From the NCBI GenBank assembly GCA_031273305.1, contig JAISSC010000196.1, positions 1-18,064 on the forward strand: a stretch of DNA of 18,064 bases, read 5' to 3'. The position numbers and the translations under genes were made by a program. Below, piece after piece: positions 7,399 to 15,057 of this stretch. The notes below the pieces were generated by a model. That model saw nothing but the letters and a program-made list of their open reading frames with translations. It ran no database searches and was not told where the DNA came from. The stretch's first letter is position 1. Every line of letters begins with the position of its first letter. This stretch comes from Flavobacteriaceae bacterium. Its GTDB lineage: Bacteria; Bacteroidota; Bacteroidia; Flavobacteriales; Weeksellaceae.

Positions 7399-7995
7399 TT
7401 AATTAAACATATAGGCTAAACCCACAGCCAGATTTGATGTTCTTTGCTGACTGTAATAACCTTTATATGCGTCTATCATTCCGTAGTTATATCTTGCAAA
7501 AATTTCATATCTTCTTAGGAAGCTATAACCTACGCCTACACCAATAGAAAGGTCTACTTTTTTAGGATGTACATTATATTCCCTCGTTTCTTTTTCTCTT
7601 TGTTTTTCATAAACCAAGAAACTTAGTTGAGGTCCTAATTCTACAAAAAATTCGCTGTCTGCCTCTGAAGCATAGGTTCTAAAGAATATCGGAATGTTTA
7701 TATAATCTTGAAAATATATACCATCTCTTCGGTATCCCCAAGTGTTTCCCTGATCATATTCTCCTTGTAGAGAATAGGAAACCTCCGGTTGAATAAAAAA
7801 TTGATAATCATTCCACCATCCTACAGGAATTTGAACCAATACTCCTAATGAGCCTGCCATCCTTCCTTCGGATTCTCTATGTATTCTGGATACGTTGGTT
7901 CTCTGTGCGGTTCCCCTAACTCCAAATTTTACATGCTGAGAATAAGATATGGCGGATAACAATAGAAACACTACAAAGATAATTCCTTTTTTCAT
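7399..7995 (-). CDS. Outer-membrane beta-barrel protein (porin-family, PorT-like fold)
   Basis: The 198-residue protein has a signal peptide (MKKGIIFVVFLLLSAISYS, likely cut before Q20). The mature part consists of alternating amphipathic strands with many Tyr, Phe and Gly residues: VKFGVRGTAQ, QFFIQPEVSYSLQGEY, INIPIFFRTY, FFVELGPQLSFLV, DLSIGVGVGYSF, YEIFARYNYG. It ends in the strand SNLAVGLAYMFN with an aromatic residue near the C-terminus, as recognised by the BAM machinery. The layout fits the small outer-membrane barrels called porin-family in Bacteroidota, with about eight strands. Specific function is unknown. It begins 25 bases after sucD on the same strand, so read-through from sucD is likely. 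I would not call it PorT itself. Confidence 0.8.
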   Translation of the reverse strand: MKKGIIFVVFLLLSAISYSQHVKFGVRGTAQRTNVSRIHRESEGRMAGSLGVLVQIPVGWWNDYQFFIQPEVSYSLQGEYDQGNTWGYRRDGIYFQDYINIPIFFRTYASEADSEFFVELGPQLSFLVYEKQREKETREYNVHPKKVDLSIGVGVGYSFLRRYEIFARYNYGMIDAYKGYYSQQRTSNLAVGLAYMFN

Positions 7996-8017
7996 ACTTA
8001 TTTTTATTTAGTGTTCA

Positions 8018-8037
8018 CTTCTATTTTAAAATAGAAG
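8018..8037. repeat. Perfect 20-bp palindrome over the sucD stop codon
   Basis: CTTCTATTTT followed directly by its reverse complement AAAATAGAAG spans the end of sucD, including the TAG stop (8023-8021). As RNA it could form a short A/U-rich hairpin between sucD and the barrel protein gene. No T-run follows on the minus strand, so it is at most a weak terminator or a 3' processing or stability element. Confidence 0.55.
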
Positions 8038-8893
8038 CGACGGTTTTCCCTATATCAGCCGGAGAATTAACCACGTGGATACCGCATTCGGACATAATTT
8101 TCATTTTTGCCTGTGCTGTATCATTTTCTCCTCCTACAATGGCTCCTGCATGTCCCATGGTTCTTCCTTTAGGGGCAGTTTGTCCGGCAATAAAACCTAC
8201 CACAGGTTTAGGCGCACCTATGGATTTATACCATTGTGCTGCGTCTGCCTCTAACTGTCCTCCTATTTCTCCTATCATTACTATGCATTCTGTTTCGGAA
8301 TCATTTATTAATAGTTCTACGGCTTCTTTGGTGGTTGTACCGATAATAGGGTCTCCTCCTATTCCGATAGCGGTAGAAACTCCATATCCTGCTTTTACTA
8401 CCTGATCGGCTGCTTCGTATGTTAATGTTCCTGATTTGGATACAATGCCTATTTTTCCTTTTTTAAATACAAATCCCGGCATGATCCCTACTTTGGCTTC
8501 GTCTGCGGAAATAACTCCCGGACAATTTGGGCCTATAAGGGTACAGTCATAGGATTTTATATAATTTTTAACTTTTACCATATCTTCCACAGGAATACCT
8601 TCTGTAATGCAAACGATAACTTTGATTCCTGCTTCGGCTGCTTCCATAACGGAATCTGCTGCAAATGCCGGCGGTACAAATATTATGGAAGTATCGGCTT
8701 GTGTTTTGTCTACGGCTTCTTTAACTGTATTAAATACTGGTCTGTTCAGATGTGTGGTTCCTCCTTTTCCCGGTGTAACTCCTCCTACGACATTGGTTCC
8801 AAATTCTATCATTTGTTCGGCATGAAAAGTCCCTTCTTTTCCTGTAAACCCCTGAACAATTATCTTTGAATCTTTGTTAACTAATACTGACAT
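8021..8893 (-). CDS. sucD: Succinyl-CoA ligase (ADP/GDP-forming) subunit alpha
   Basis: This subunit catalyses, with SucC, the reversible conversion of succinyl-CoA to succinate with nucleotide phosphorylation in the TCA cycle. The 290-residue frame from ATG 8893 (MSVLVNKDSKI) has the usual length. The CoA-binding Rossmann domain carries VQGFTGKEGTFH and GGVTPGKGG, the second domain carries LIGPNCPG, and the active-site motif GHAGAIVGG provides the phosphorylated His (residue 248). An upstream in-frame ATG at 8920 is rejected because it lies within the -7 promoter element at 8918-8925. sucC is not adjacent, which is usual in Bacteroidota. The outer-membrane barrel gene follows after 25 bases. 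Confidence 0.97.
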   Translation of the reverse strand: MSVLVNKDSKIIVQGFTGKEGTFHAEQMIEFGTNVVGGVTPGKGGTTHLNRPVFNTVKEAVDKTQADTSIIFVPPAFAADSVMEAAEAGIKVIVCITEGIPVEDMVKVKNYIKSYDCTLIGPNCPGVISADEAKVGIMPGFVFKKGKIGIVSKSGTLTYEAADQVVKAGYGVSTAIGIGGDPIIGTTTKEAVELLINDSETECIVMIGEIGGQLEADAAQWYKSIGAPKPVVGFIAGQTAPKGRTMGHAGAIVGGENDTAQAKMKIMSECGIHVVNSPADIGKTVASILK

Positions 8894-8917
8894 GTTATAC
8901 TCATTTTTTATGCGATG

Positions 8918-8925
8918 CAAATGTA
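8918..8925 (-). promoter_or_regulatory. Bacteroidota -7 element before sucD; decides the start codon
   Basis: The minus strand reads TACATTTG, a full match to TAnnTTTG, 24 bases before the sucD ATG at 8893 and inside the 57-base gap after the lpxD-like gene. It overlaps the only alternative upstream ATG (8920), so transcripts from here can only use 8893. A -33 TTG is not at the standard distance. Confidence 0.55.
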
Positions 8926-8950
8926 CTCATTTTTTTGCAATTCTTAACAT

Positions 8951-9862
8951 TTATTTAGCTAATTTTTTCAAAGTAGCTAATTCTCTCAACATTTTTTTTG
9001 CCTCATCTGCCGGACTACCGAAATAGGTCTTGCCTCCTTCTAAATTTTTTGACACTCCCGACTTGGCTAAAATCACGGCTTGCTTACCGATTGTCAGAGA
9101 GGAAGCAAGTCCAACCTGACCCCAAATAGTCACTTCGTCTTCTATGTTGCAACATCCGGCTATTCCTACCTGAGCGGCTATCAGACATTTCTTCCCGATA
9201 ACGGTATCGTGCCCCACCTGAATCAGATTGTCTAATTTTGATCCTTCTCCTATAATGGTCGTACCTGTTACTCCCCGATCAATAGTGCAATTGGAACCGA
9301 TCTCTACATCATCTTCAATTTTTACATTTCCTACGGATTTTAATCTATCATAGTATTCTCCTCTGTTTTTATAATAAAAGGCATCTCCTCCTATCACCGT
9401 TCCTGACTGGATTATGACCTTATCTCCAATCTCTGTATGGTCATGAATGGTTACATTGGGAAAAATAAGACAATTTTTGCCTATTTTCACCTGCTTTCCG
9501 ATATATACTCCCGGTTGAATGATCGTTCCTTCTCCTACTTCAATATCTTCTGCAATTGTTTCTTTTTGTGGTTGGAAGTTCCTAAAACGGGTATTTATTA
9601 TGTTGAAATCTCTAAAAGGGTCTTCTGATATAAGTAAGGCTTTTCCTTTAGGACATTCTACTTCTTTGTTTATTAAAATTATGGTTGCAGGGCTTTGTAA
9701 CGCTTTATCATAATATTTGGGATGATCTACAAAAACTATTTCTCCTTCTTTTACCCGATGAATCTCATTGGTTCCATAAACTAAAAGATTGCCATCTCCA
9801 ATATATTTTGTTTTAATTATTGAGGCAATTTCTTTCAGCGGATAAGGTTTGGGAAATTTCAT
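8951..9862 (-). CDS. LpxD-like acyltransferase paralogue (left-handed beta-helix)
   Basis: The 303-residue protein has the layout of UDP-3-O-acylglucosamine N-acyltransferase. An N-terminal uridine-binding-like domain (1-100, with EGEIVFVDHPKYY) precedes a hexapeptide-repeat left-handed beta-helix (about 103-270), and a short helical tail (AKKMLRELATLKKLAK) ends it. The LpxD signature DNLIQVGHDTVIG is present, His218 corresponding to the catalytic base. It differs from the true LpxD in this window: the GADGFGF turn is replaced by GGDAFYY, and the protein is about 40 residues shorter. It is therefore a second acyltransferase in the lipid A cluster, of uncertain acceptor or acyl specificity. 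It sits 34 bases downstream of efp and 57 upstream of sucD. Confidence 0.85.
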   Translation of the reverse strand: MKFPKPYPLKEIASIIKTKYIGDGNLLVYGTNEIHRVKEGEIVFVDHPKYYDKALQSPATIILINKEVECPKGKALLISEDPFRDFNIINTRFRNFQPQKETIAEDIEVGEGTIIQPGVYIGKQVKIGKNCLIFPNVTIHDHTEIGDKVIIQSGTVIGGDAFYYKNRGEYYDRLKSVGNVKIEDDVEIGSNCTIDRGVTGTTIIGEGSKLDNLIQVGHDTVIGKKCLIAAQVGIAGCCNIEDEVTIWGQVGLASSLTIGKQAVILAKSGVSKNLEGGKTYFGSPADEAKKMLRELATLKKLAK

Positions 9863-9896
9863 ATTATGAAAATATTTAACGCTATTCTTTCGGAAA

Positions 9897-10463
9897 TTAT
9901 TCTTTAACTCTTTCTATGTAAGAACCGTCGTCTGTATTAATCTTTATCTTTTCTCCTGCTTCTATAAATAACGGCACTAAAATTCTGGCTCCGGTTTCTA
10001 TCACTGCGTTTTTAAGGGCATTAGTCGCAGTATTCCCTTTAACTCCGGGTTCTGCTTCTATTATTTCCATAATAACACTGGCGGGTAATTCTGCGGACAG
10101 GGGAGTTTCATCATCTTCTTTTAAAATGATCATAACTTCTTCTCCGGGTTTCATAAATTGAGCGTTTTCTATCAGGTTTTTATCTATATAGATCTGAGAA
10201 AAATCATCGTTATTCATAAAATGAAAACCGTGATCATCATCGTATAGATATTGGTATTTGCGTGTAATTACTTTTACTTCTTCGACTTTGCTTCCTGCGG
10301 AGAATGTATTGTCTACTACTTTTCCGGAGGTTAATGATTTTAATTTTGTCCTTACAAAAGCAGGTCCTTTTCCGGGTTTTACGTGCAAAAATTCTATTAC
10401 TTTATAAATATCATCGTTAAAATTGATGCAAAAACCTTTTTTGATGTCTCCCATTCCGGCCAT
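9897..10463 (-). CDS. efp: Translation elongation factor P
   Basis: EF-P enters the ribosomal E site and relieves stalling at proline stretches. The 188-residue protein begins MAGMGDIKKGF and has the KOW-like N-terminal domain with the exposed loop HVKPGKGPAF, where Lys32 is the residue modified in many bacteria. Two OB-like domains follow. The C-terminal signature (ETGARILVPLFIEAGEKIKINTDDG) is complete. The gene lies 27 bases after lpxA and 34 before the lpxD paralogue, inside the lipid A gene run, an arrangement conserved in Flavobacteriia as far as I recall. Confidence 0.97.
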   Translation of the reverse strand: MAGMGDIKKGFCINFNDDIYKVIEFLHVKPGKGPAFVRTKLKSLTSGKVVDNTFSAGSKVEEVKVITRKYQYLYDDDHGFHFMNNDDFSQIYIDKNLIENAQFMKPGEEVMIILKEDDETPLSAELPASVIMEIIEAEPGVKGNTATNALKNAVIETGARILVPLFIEAGEKIKINTDDGSYIERVKE

Positions 10464-10490
10464 AAATATATTTTTTTGTTTGTTGTTTTG

Positions 10491-11279
10491 TTATAATCCC
10501 ATTGCACTGAAACCTCTCATTATTCCTCTCATGCTCGATTGTATAAACTGGATAATCTCATCTCTTTCCGGAGTTGCTTCAAATTCTGCTTCCACTACTG
10601 CCAGTGCCTGAGTGGTATTTAATTTATTTTGAAAAATAACTCTGTATATGCTTTGTATTTCTGCTATTTTCTCGGAGGAAAATCCTCTTCTTCTTAATCC
10701 TACGGAGTTTATTCCTACGTAAGACAGTGGGTCTCTTGCTGCTTTTACATAAGGGGGAACGTCTTTTCTTACTAAGGAGCCTCCGGTTACGAAGGCATGA
10801 TTTCCGACGGAACAAAACTGATGAACGGCTGTCATTCCCGCCATAATTACGTAATCGCCTACTGTGATATGCCCGGCTAGGGTCGTATTATTTGAAAAAA
10901 TGCAGTTGTTTCCTACGATGCAATCATGGGCTATGTGAGAATAAGCCATGAGCAGGCAGTTACTTCCAATAACCGTTTTCATCCTATCGGATGTACCTTT
11001 GCTTATGGTAACACATTCTCTAATGGTTGTGTCGTTACCTATTTCTACTATGGTACGCTCTCCCTGATATTTTAAATCCTGAGGAGGTGCAGAAATTACC
11101 GCTCCGGGAAAAATACTGCAATTCTTTCCAATCCTCGCTCCTTCCATGATGGTAACGTTAGGGCCAATCCATGTGCCTTCTCCTATTTCAACGTCTTTAT
11201 AAATGGACGTAAACGGTTCAATAACAACATTCTTAGCTATTTTAGCATCAGAATGTACAAACGATAGGGGTTGAATCAT
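10491..11279 (-). CDS. lpxA: Acyl-[ACP]--UDP-N-acetylglucosamine O-acyltransferase (LpxA)
   Basis: LpxA transfers a 3-hydroxyacyl chain from ACP to the 3-OH of UDP-GlcNAc, the first committed step of lipid A synthesis, in the cytosol. The 262-residue protein has the hexapeptide beta-helix from the N-terminus (IGEGTWIGPNVTI, IGKNCSIFPGAVI) and the catalytic block MAYSHIAHDCIVG with His118. The C-terminal helical domain contains GINSVGLRRRGFSSEKI, diagnostic for LpxA. It starts three bases after the lpxC/fabZ stop codon, so the two are translationally coupled. Confidence 0.97.
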   Translation of the reverse strand: MIQPLSFVHSDAKIAKNVVIEPFTSIYKDVEIGEGTWIGPNVTIMEGARIGKNCSIFPGAVISAPPQDLKYQGERTIVEIGNDTTIRECVTISKGTSDRMKTVIGSNCLLMAYSHIAHDCIVGNNCIFSNNTTLAGHITVGDYVIMAGMTAVHQFCSVGNHAFVTGGSLVRKDVPPYVKAARDPLSYVGINSVGLRRRGFSSEKIAEIQSIYRVIFQNKLNTTQALAVVEAEFEATPERDEIIQFIQSSMRGIMRGFSAMGL

Positions 11280-11282
11280 TTT

Positions 11283-12677
11283 TTAATCTTTTGTTTTTAC
11301 TATTTGCGCCATCATCTCTGCCTCTACTACCATTTGTCCGTTACAATATCCATATCCCTGCATATGTACAATTCCCCGTCGTATTGGCTCTAACAAATCT
11401 ATCTTAAATATTAAGGTATCTCCCGGCACTACTTTTCTCTTATGTTTTACTTTATCCAGTTTAATCAGGTAAGTAGAATATTTTTGAGGGTCTTCTACAT
11501 TTGCCAGTACAAAGATTCCACCTGTTTGTGCCATTGCTTCAATTTGTAATACTCCGGGCATAACAGGCTCATTGGGAAAATGTCCTACAAAAAAAGGTTC
11601 ATTTATGGTAACATTTTTTACTCCTACGATATGTTTTTCATCTACTTCTAAAATTTTATCTATTAATAAAAACGGTGGACGATGAGGAAGCATTCTCATA
11701 ATATCATTAATATTATATACGGGTTCCTTCTCTAAATCAAATTCGGGAATATTTTTTCTTTTAAACAATTTATACAGTTTATTGAGTTTTTTCGCAAACT
11801 GAGTATTGCAATGATGCCCAGGTTTGGTTGCTATTATCTTAGCTTTTAATTTAACTCCGACTAGGGTCAGGTCTCCGATAACATCCAGCAATTTATGGCG
11901 GGCAGCTTCATTGGGATAATATAGGGTAACATTATCCAGAATACCATTAGGTCTTACGCTGACTTCCGGCTGGTCAAAAACTTCTTTTAATTTCTTCAGT
12001 GTTTCGGGAGAAAGCTCTTTATCTACATAAACAATGGCGTTATTTATATCTCCTCCTTTTATTAATCCTGCATCCAACAACATTTCCAACTCATGAAGGA
12101 AACTAAAGGTGCGGGCTTTTGCAAAATCATCTTTAAATTCGCTTATATTTTTCAGCGTCGCATTCTGTGTACCTAAAACTTTAGTACCAAAATCGACTAT
12201 GGTAGTTACTTCGAAGTGATCTGAAGGAATTGCCGTAATCTCCGAACCTGTCTCGGGGTCGGTATAAGATATTATCTCTTTAATGGTAAAGTATTCCCTG
12301 TCTGCTTTCTGCTCTACGATTCCTGCTTTTTCTATTGCTTCTGCGAAGTATTTTGAAGAACCATCCATAATCGGAGGTTCTGAACTATTCAATTCTATAA
12401 ATGCATTATCTAAATCCATACCTGTTAAGGCAGCTAAAATATGCTCGCAAGTATGTATTTTTACTCCTTTTTTTTCTAAAACTGTTCCTCTCTCTGTTGA
12501 AGTCACATAAATTGCATCTGCTTCAATAGTCGGCTGCCCTTCTAAATCCACCCTCACAAAAACAAAACCTGTATTGACAGGTGCAGGTTTTATAGTCATA
12601 GTCACTTCTTTCCCTGTATGGAGACCTTTACCTTTTAATGTAAATTCCTGCTCTAGAGTCTTTTGCTTATCTGACAT
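11283..12677 (-). CDS. lpxC/fabZ: Bifunctional LpxC deacetylase / FabZ dehydratase fusion
   Basis: The 464-residue protein joins two enzymes normally made separately in Proteobacteria; the fusion is typical of Bacteroidota. Residues 1 to about 305 are LpxC, the zinc deacetylase of UDP-3-O-acyl-GlcNAc. GKGLHTG lies at the N-terminus, HTCEH (75-79) provides the catalytic Glu78 and zinc ligand His79, and HKLLDVIGD (261-269) provides ligands His261 and Asp265. PGHHCN (287-291) carries the general acid/base His. Residues about 320-464 are FabZ, the 3-hydroxyacyl-ACP dehydratase of fatty acid synthesis, with a MLPHRPPFLLID entry motif, GHFPNEPVMPG containing His366, and Glu380 in LQIEAMAQ. Fusing the two puts the committed lipid A step and the competing fatty acid step under one expression unit. 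Confidence 0.97.
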   Translation of the reverse strand: MSDKQKTLEQEFTLKGKGLHTGKEVTMTIKPAPVNTGFVFVRVDLEGQPTIEADAIYVTSTERGTVLEKKGVKIHTCEHILAALTGMDLDNAFIELNSSEPPIMDGSSKYFAEAIEKAGIVEQKADREYFTIKEIISYTDPETGSEITAIPSDHFEVTTIVDFGTKVLGTQNATLKNISEFKDDFAKARTFSFLHELEMLLDAGLIKGGDINNAIVYVDKELSPETLKKLKEVFDQPEVSVRPNGILDNVTLYYPNEAARHKLLDVIGDLTLVGVKLKAKIIATKPGHHCNTQFAKKLNKLYKLFKRKNIPEFDLEKEPVYNINDIMRMLPHRPPFLLIDKILEVDEKHIVGVKNVTINEPFFVGHFPNEPVMPGVLQIEAMAQTGGIFVLANVEDPQKYSTYLIKLDKVKHKRKVVPGDTLIFKIDLLEPIRRGIVHMQGYGYCNGQMVVEAEMMAQIVKTKD

Positions 12678-12705
12678 TGTTAATAATTCGTTACTCGTTT
12701 GAGAT

Positions 12706-13734
12706 TTATTTATTTTTCTTGTTTTCTTTTTCTAATTCTTCCAACCGTTTAATTATTTCGGGAAATTGTCTAAAGTATACAAAACTTTTTTGATATTTTA
12801 TGTATTGCATTGCCGGAGAGCCAAACAACCTCTGTTCATCTTCCACATCATTGGTTATCCCGCTTTGAGCTTGTATTTCTACTTTGTTCCCTATTTTTAA
12901 ATGCCCGGAAATTCCTACCTGTCCGCCTACCATGCTCCACTCCCCTACTTTAGAAGAACCCGCTATTCCCGATTGGGAAGCCATCACTGTGTGTTTTCCT
13001 ATTTCTACATTATGTGCTACCTGTATCAGGTTGTCCAACTTTACTCCCTTCCTGATTAGGGTAGAACCTATGGTCGCTCTGTCTATGGAGCAATTGGAAC
13101 CTATCTCTACATCGTTTTCTATCACTACATTTCCTAATTGCGGCACTTTTTCATATCCCGCCTGTGTGGGCTGGAAACCAAAGCCGTCCGCTCCTATAAC
13201 CGTTCCTGCATGAATCGTACAATTATTGCCTATAACACAATCTCCATAAATCTTAACTCCCGGACCTATAAAACAATTATCCCCGATCACTACATTTTCT
13301 CCCAAGTACACCTGCGGATAAATTTTAGTCTTATTTCCAATCTTCACATTATTAGCTATGTAAGCAAAGGCTCCTATATAAATATCTTCTCCCAATGAAG
13401 ATGAATCCGAGATAAAAACAGGGCTTTCAATGCCTGATTTCTGGTTCTTCATCTCACTATAAAACCTCAACAGTTGGTTAAACGCTGAATAGGCATCTTC
13501 CACTACAATTATAGTGGGTAATTTAGAAACATCCTTAGGCAATAAACTTTCAGAAACCAGCACAATAGAAGCCTTTGTATCTTTTAAAAACTCCTGATAT
13601 TTTTCTCCTCCTAAAAAAGTTAAAGTTCCCGGCTGACCATCTTCAATTTTTGATATGTAAGATATTCTTTCTTCGGGATTTCCCAAAACTTTTCCTTTAA
13701 CTAAATCTGCTATCTGAACAGCGTTAAATTCCAT
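12706..13734 (-). CDS. lpxD: UDP-3-O-(3-hydroxyacyl)glucosamine N-acyltransferase (LpxD)
   Basis: LpxD adds the second 3-hydroxyacyl chain to the 2-amino group of the UDP-sugar. From ATG 13734 the product has 342 residues, the usual length. It shows the N-terminal uridine-binding domain (FNAVQIADLVKGKVLGNPE, LTFLGGEKY), a long hexapeptide beta-helix with GADGFGFQPT, and the catalytic motif DNLIQVAHNVEIG (His241 by this numbering). A helical C-terminus (KRLEELEKENKK) ends it. The ATG at 13743 (three codons earlier) overlaps the -7 promoter element and would precede the predicted transcription start, so 13734 is preferred. The gene is the first of the lpx run, and its mRNA is predicted to be almost leaderless. 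Confidence 0.96.
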   Translation of the reverse strand: MEFNAVQIADLVKGKVLGNPEERISYISKIEDGQPGTLTFLGGEKYQEFLKDTKASIVLVSESLLPKDVSKLPTIIVVEDAYSAFNQLLRFYSEMKNQKSGIESPVFISDSSSLGEDIYIGAFAYIANNVKIGNKTKIYPQVYLGENVVIGDNCFIGPGVKIYGDCVIGNNCTIHAGTVIGADGFGFQPTQAGYEKVPQLGNVVIENDVEIGSNCSIDRATIGSTLIRKGVKLDNLIQVAHNVEIGKHTVMASQSGIAGSSKVGEWSMVGGQVGISGHLKIGNKVEIQAQSGITNDVEDEQRLFGSPAMQYIKYQKSFVYFRQFPEIIKRLEELEKENKKNK

Positions 13735-13740
13735 AATCGG

Positions 13741-13772
13741 CAAAGGTAATCATTTTATCAAAATTACAAAAA
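13741..13772 (-). promoter_or_regulatory. Promoter of the lpxD operon (TTTTTG, 18 bases, TACCTTTG)
   Basis: On the minus strand a -33 element TTTTTG (13772-13767) and a -7 element TACCTTTG (13748-13741) are 18 bases apart, a full match to the Bacteroidota vegetative promoter. It starts directly after the stop codon of the HD gene (13776). Transcription should begin around 13736, nearly at the lpxD ATG at 13734, which implies a leaderless or very short 5' end. Confidence 0.7.
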
Positions 13773-13775
13773 TCT

Positions 13776-15011
13776 TTATTTAAAACCTGTTATTTCTCTG
13801 GGGATACAAAGATGATACCGCGTTATCTTTTTCCTTAGGTCTTTAACCAAAACCTGATTATCCAATTCCTGTAACTCCACGATTTGCCTGTTTTTCAATA
13901 ATAGTTTGATAGGGTCTTTTTTGTCATCATAAGCCAATACACTTAGTTCGTTTTGATGTACAAAATATTCTCCGTTTTCTATCCCATACAAATCTTCCGT
14001 TCTGTTCTTTAACTCCTGCATTTTTTCTTTTGAAAGAGGTTCTGAAATTATAAGTGAGGACGGCAACTTCCTTTGGATAATAAACTGACTTAAAAGACTT
14101 AATATTTTATCTTCATGGGTTTGCCATATCTTAAGTGCCGAAATAATATCGGAATCATCTAATTGAGAAAATTTCTCTATACTTTCTCTCTCGGAATTAA
14201 AAAAAACGGTCTTTTCCAAAAAATATTTTAACACACCTGATGATGGTACGTCCTCTCCTTTCTGAACCAGTTGTTTTGCTCTTTTTAAAGCTTCCAGTAA
14301 GTAAAATTCGGCAGTTACGGAAGTTTTATGAAAATAAACCTGCCAATACATAAACATTCGGGAGGTTAAATATTTCTCGATGGAATAGATTCCTTTTCCG
14401 TCGATCACCAGTTCGTCATCCACTACATTCATCATGATTATTATCCTTTCGGAATTGACGTTTCCTTCGGAAACTCCGGTGAAAAAGCTATCCCTTTTTA
14501 AATAATCCAACCTGTCCAAATCTATCTGACTTGAAATTAACTGATGAAAGAACTTTCTCGGATATTTATCTAAAAATATATCCAATGCGAGGGTTAATTC
14601 ATTATTAAACTCCCGGTTTAATAAATTCATGAAGGTAATTGAGATATTTTCATGACGTATTCCCTCCATCAGAGTAGATTCTAAGGCGTGAGAAAAAGGC
14701 CCATGCCCAATGTCGTGTAACAAAATAGCTATCAGAGACGCTCTTTCTTCTTCTTTGGATATGACCACTCCTTTATCCCTTAATATCTGAAGTGTAGTCT
14801 GCATCAGGTGGAAACTTCCCAGAGCATGTAAAAAACGCGTATGGGTCGATCCCGGATATACATAATGACTAAGCCCCGTTTGGGAAATTCTCTTTAACCT
14901 CTGGAAATACGGATGTTCTATCAGATCAAATATCAATTCGTCTGATATTGAAATAAAGCCTAAAACAGGGTCATTAAATATTTTCCTTTTATTTATTTTT
15001 TCCAAAGGCAT
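13776..15011 (-). CDS. HD-superfamily phosphohydrolase
   Basis: The 411-residue protein starts at ATG 15011 (MPLEKINKRKIFNDPVLGFI). Metal-binding residues of the HD fold are visible: His62 region in STHTRFLHALG (55-65), His99-Asp100 in LLHDIGHGPFSHALE (97-111), and the downstream Asp in SQIDLDRLDYLKRD (161-174). This order resembles dGTP triphosphohydrolase-related HD proteins, which cleave nucleotide phosphates, but the substrate of this family is not established. A longer frame from 15110 would run into porX on the opposite strand and add 33 residues of unrelated hydrophobic sequence, so it is rejected. The gene is head-to-head with porX over 39 bases and is followed by lpxD on the same strand. 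Confidence 0.9.
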   Translation of the reverse strand: MPLEKINKRKIFNDPVLGFISISDELIFDLIEHPYFQRLKRISQTGLSHYVYPGSTHTRFLHALGSFHLMQTTLQILRDKGVVISKEEERASLIAILLHDIGHGPFSHALESTLMEGIRHENISITFMNLLNREFNNELTLALDIFLDKYPRKFFHQLISSQIDLDRLDYLKRDSFFTGVSEGNVNSERIIIMMNVVDDELVIDGKGIYSIEKYLTSRMFMYWQVYFHKTSVTAEFYLLEALKRAKQLVQKGEDVPSSGVLKYFLEKTVFFNSERESIEKFSQLDDSDIISALKIWQTHEDKILSLLSQFIIQRKLPSSLIISEPLSKEKMQELKNRTEDLYGIENGEYFVHQNELSVLAYDDKKDPIKLLLKNRQIVELQELDNQVLVKDLRKKITRYHLCIPREITGFK

Positions 15012-15029
15012 ATTTTTTGTAAGTTTATA

Positions 15030-15057
15030 CAAAAGTAATAAATAAAGCAAATGCAAA
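15030..15057 (-). promoter_or_regulatory. Promoter of the HD phosphohydrolase gene within the divergent gap
   Basis: On the minus strand TACTTTTG (15037-15030) fits TAnnTTTG, and TTTG (15057-15054) lies 16 bases upstream as a possible -33 half, slightly close. The -7 element ends 18 bases before the ATG at 15011. The -33 half falls in the first codons of porX, so the two divergent promoters must overlap. Confidence 0.5.

Noticed and set aside
8894..8920. Upstream ATG of sucD
   Set aside because: It lies in the -7 promoter element and adds nine residues that the family lacks.
10624..10815. Arg/Lys-rich 63-codon minus-strand frame
   Set aside because: It is the shadow of lpxA in another frame.
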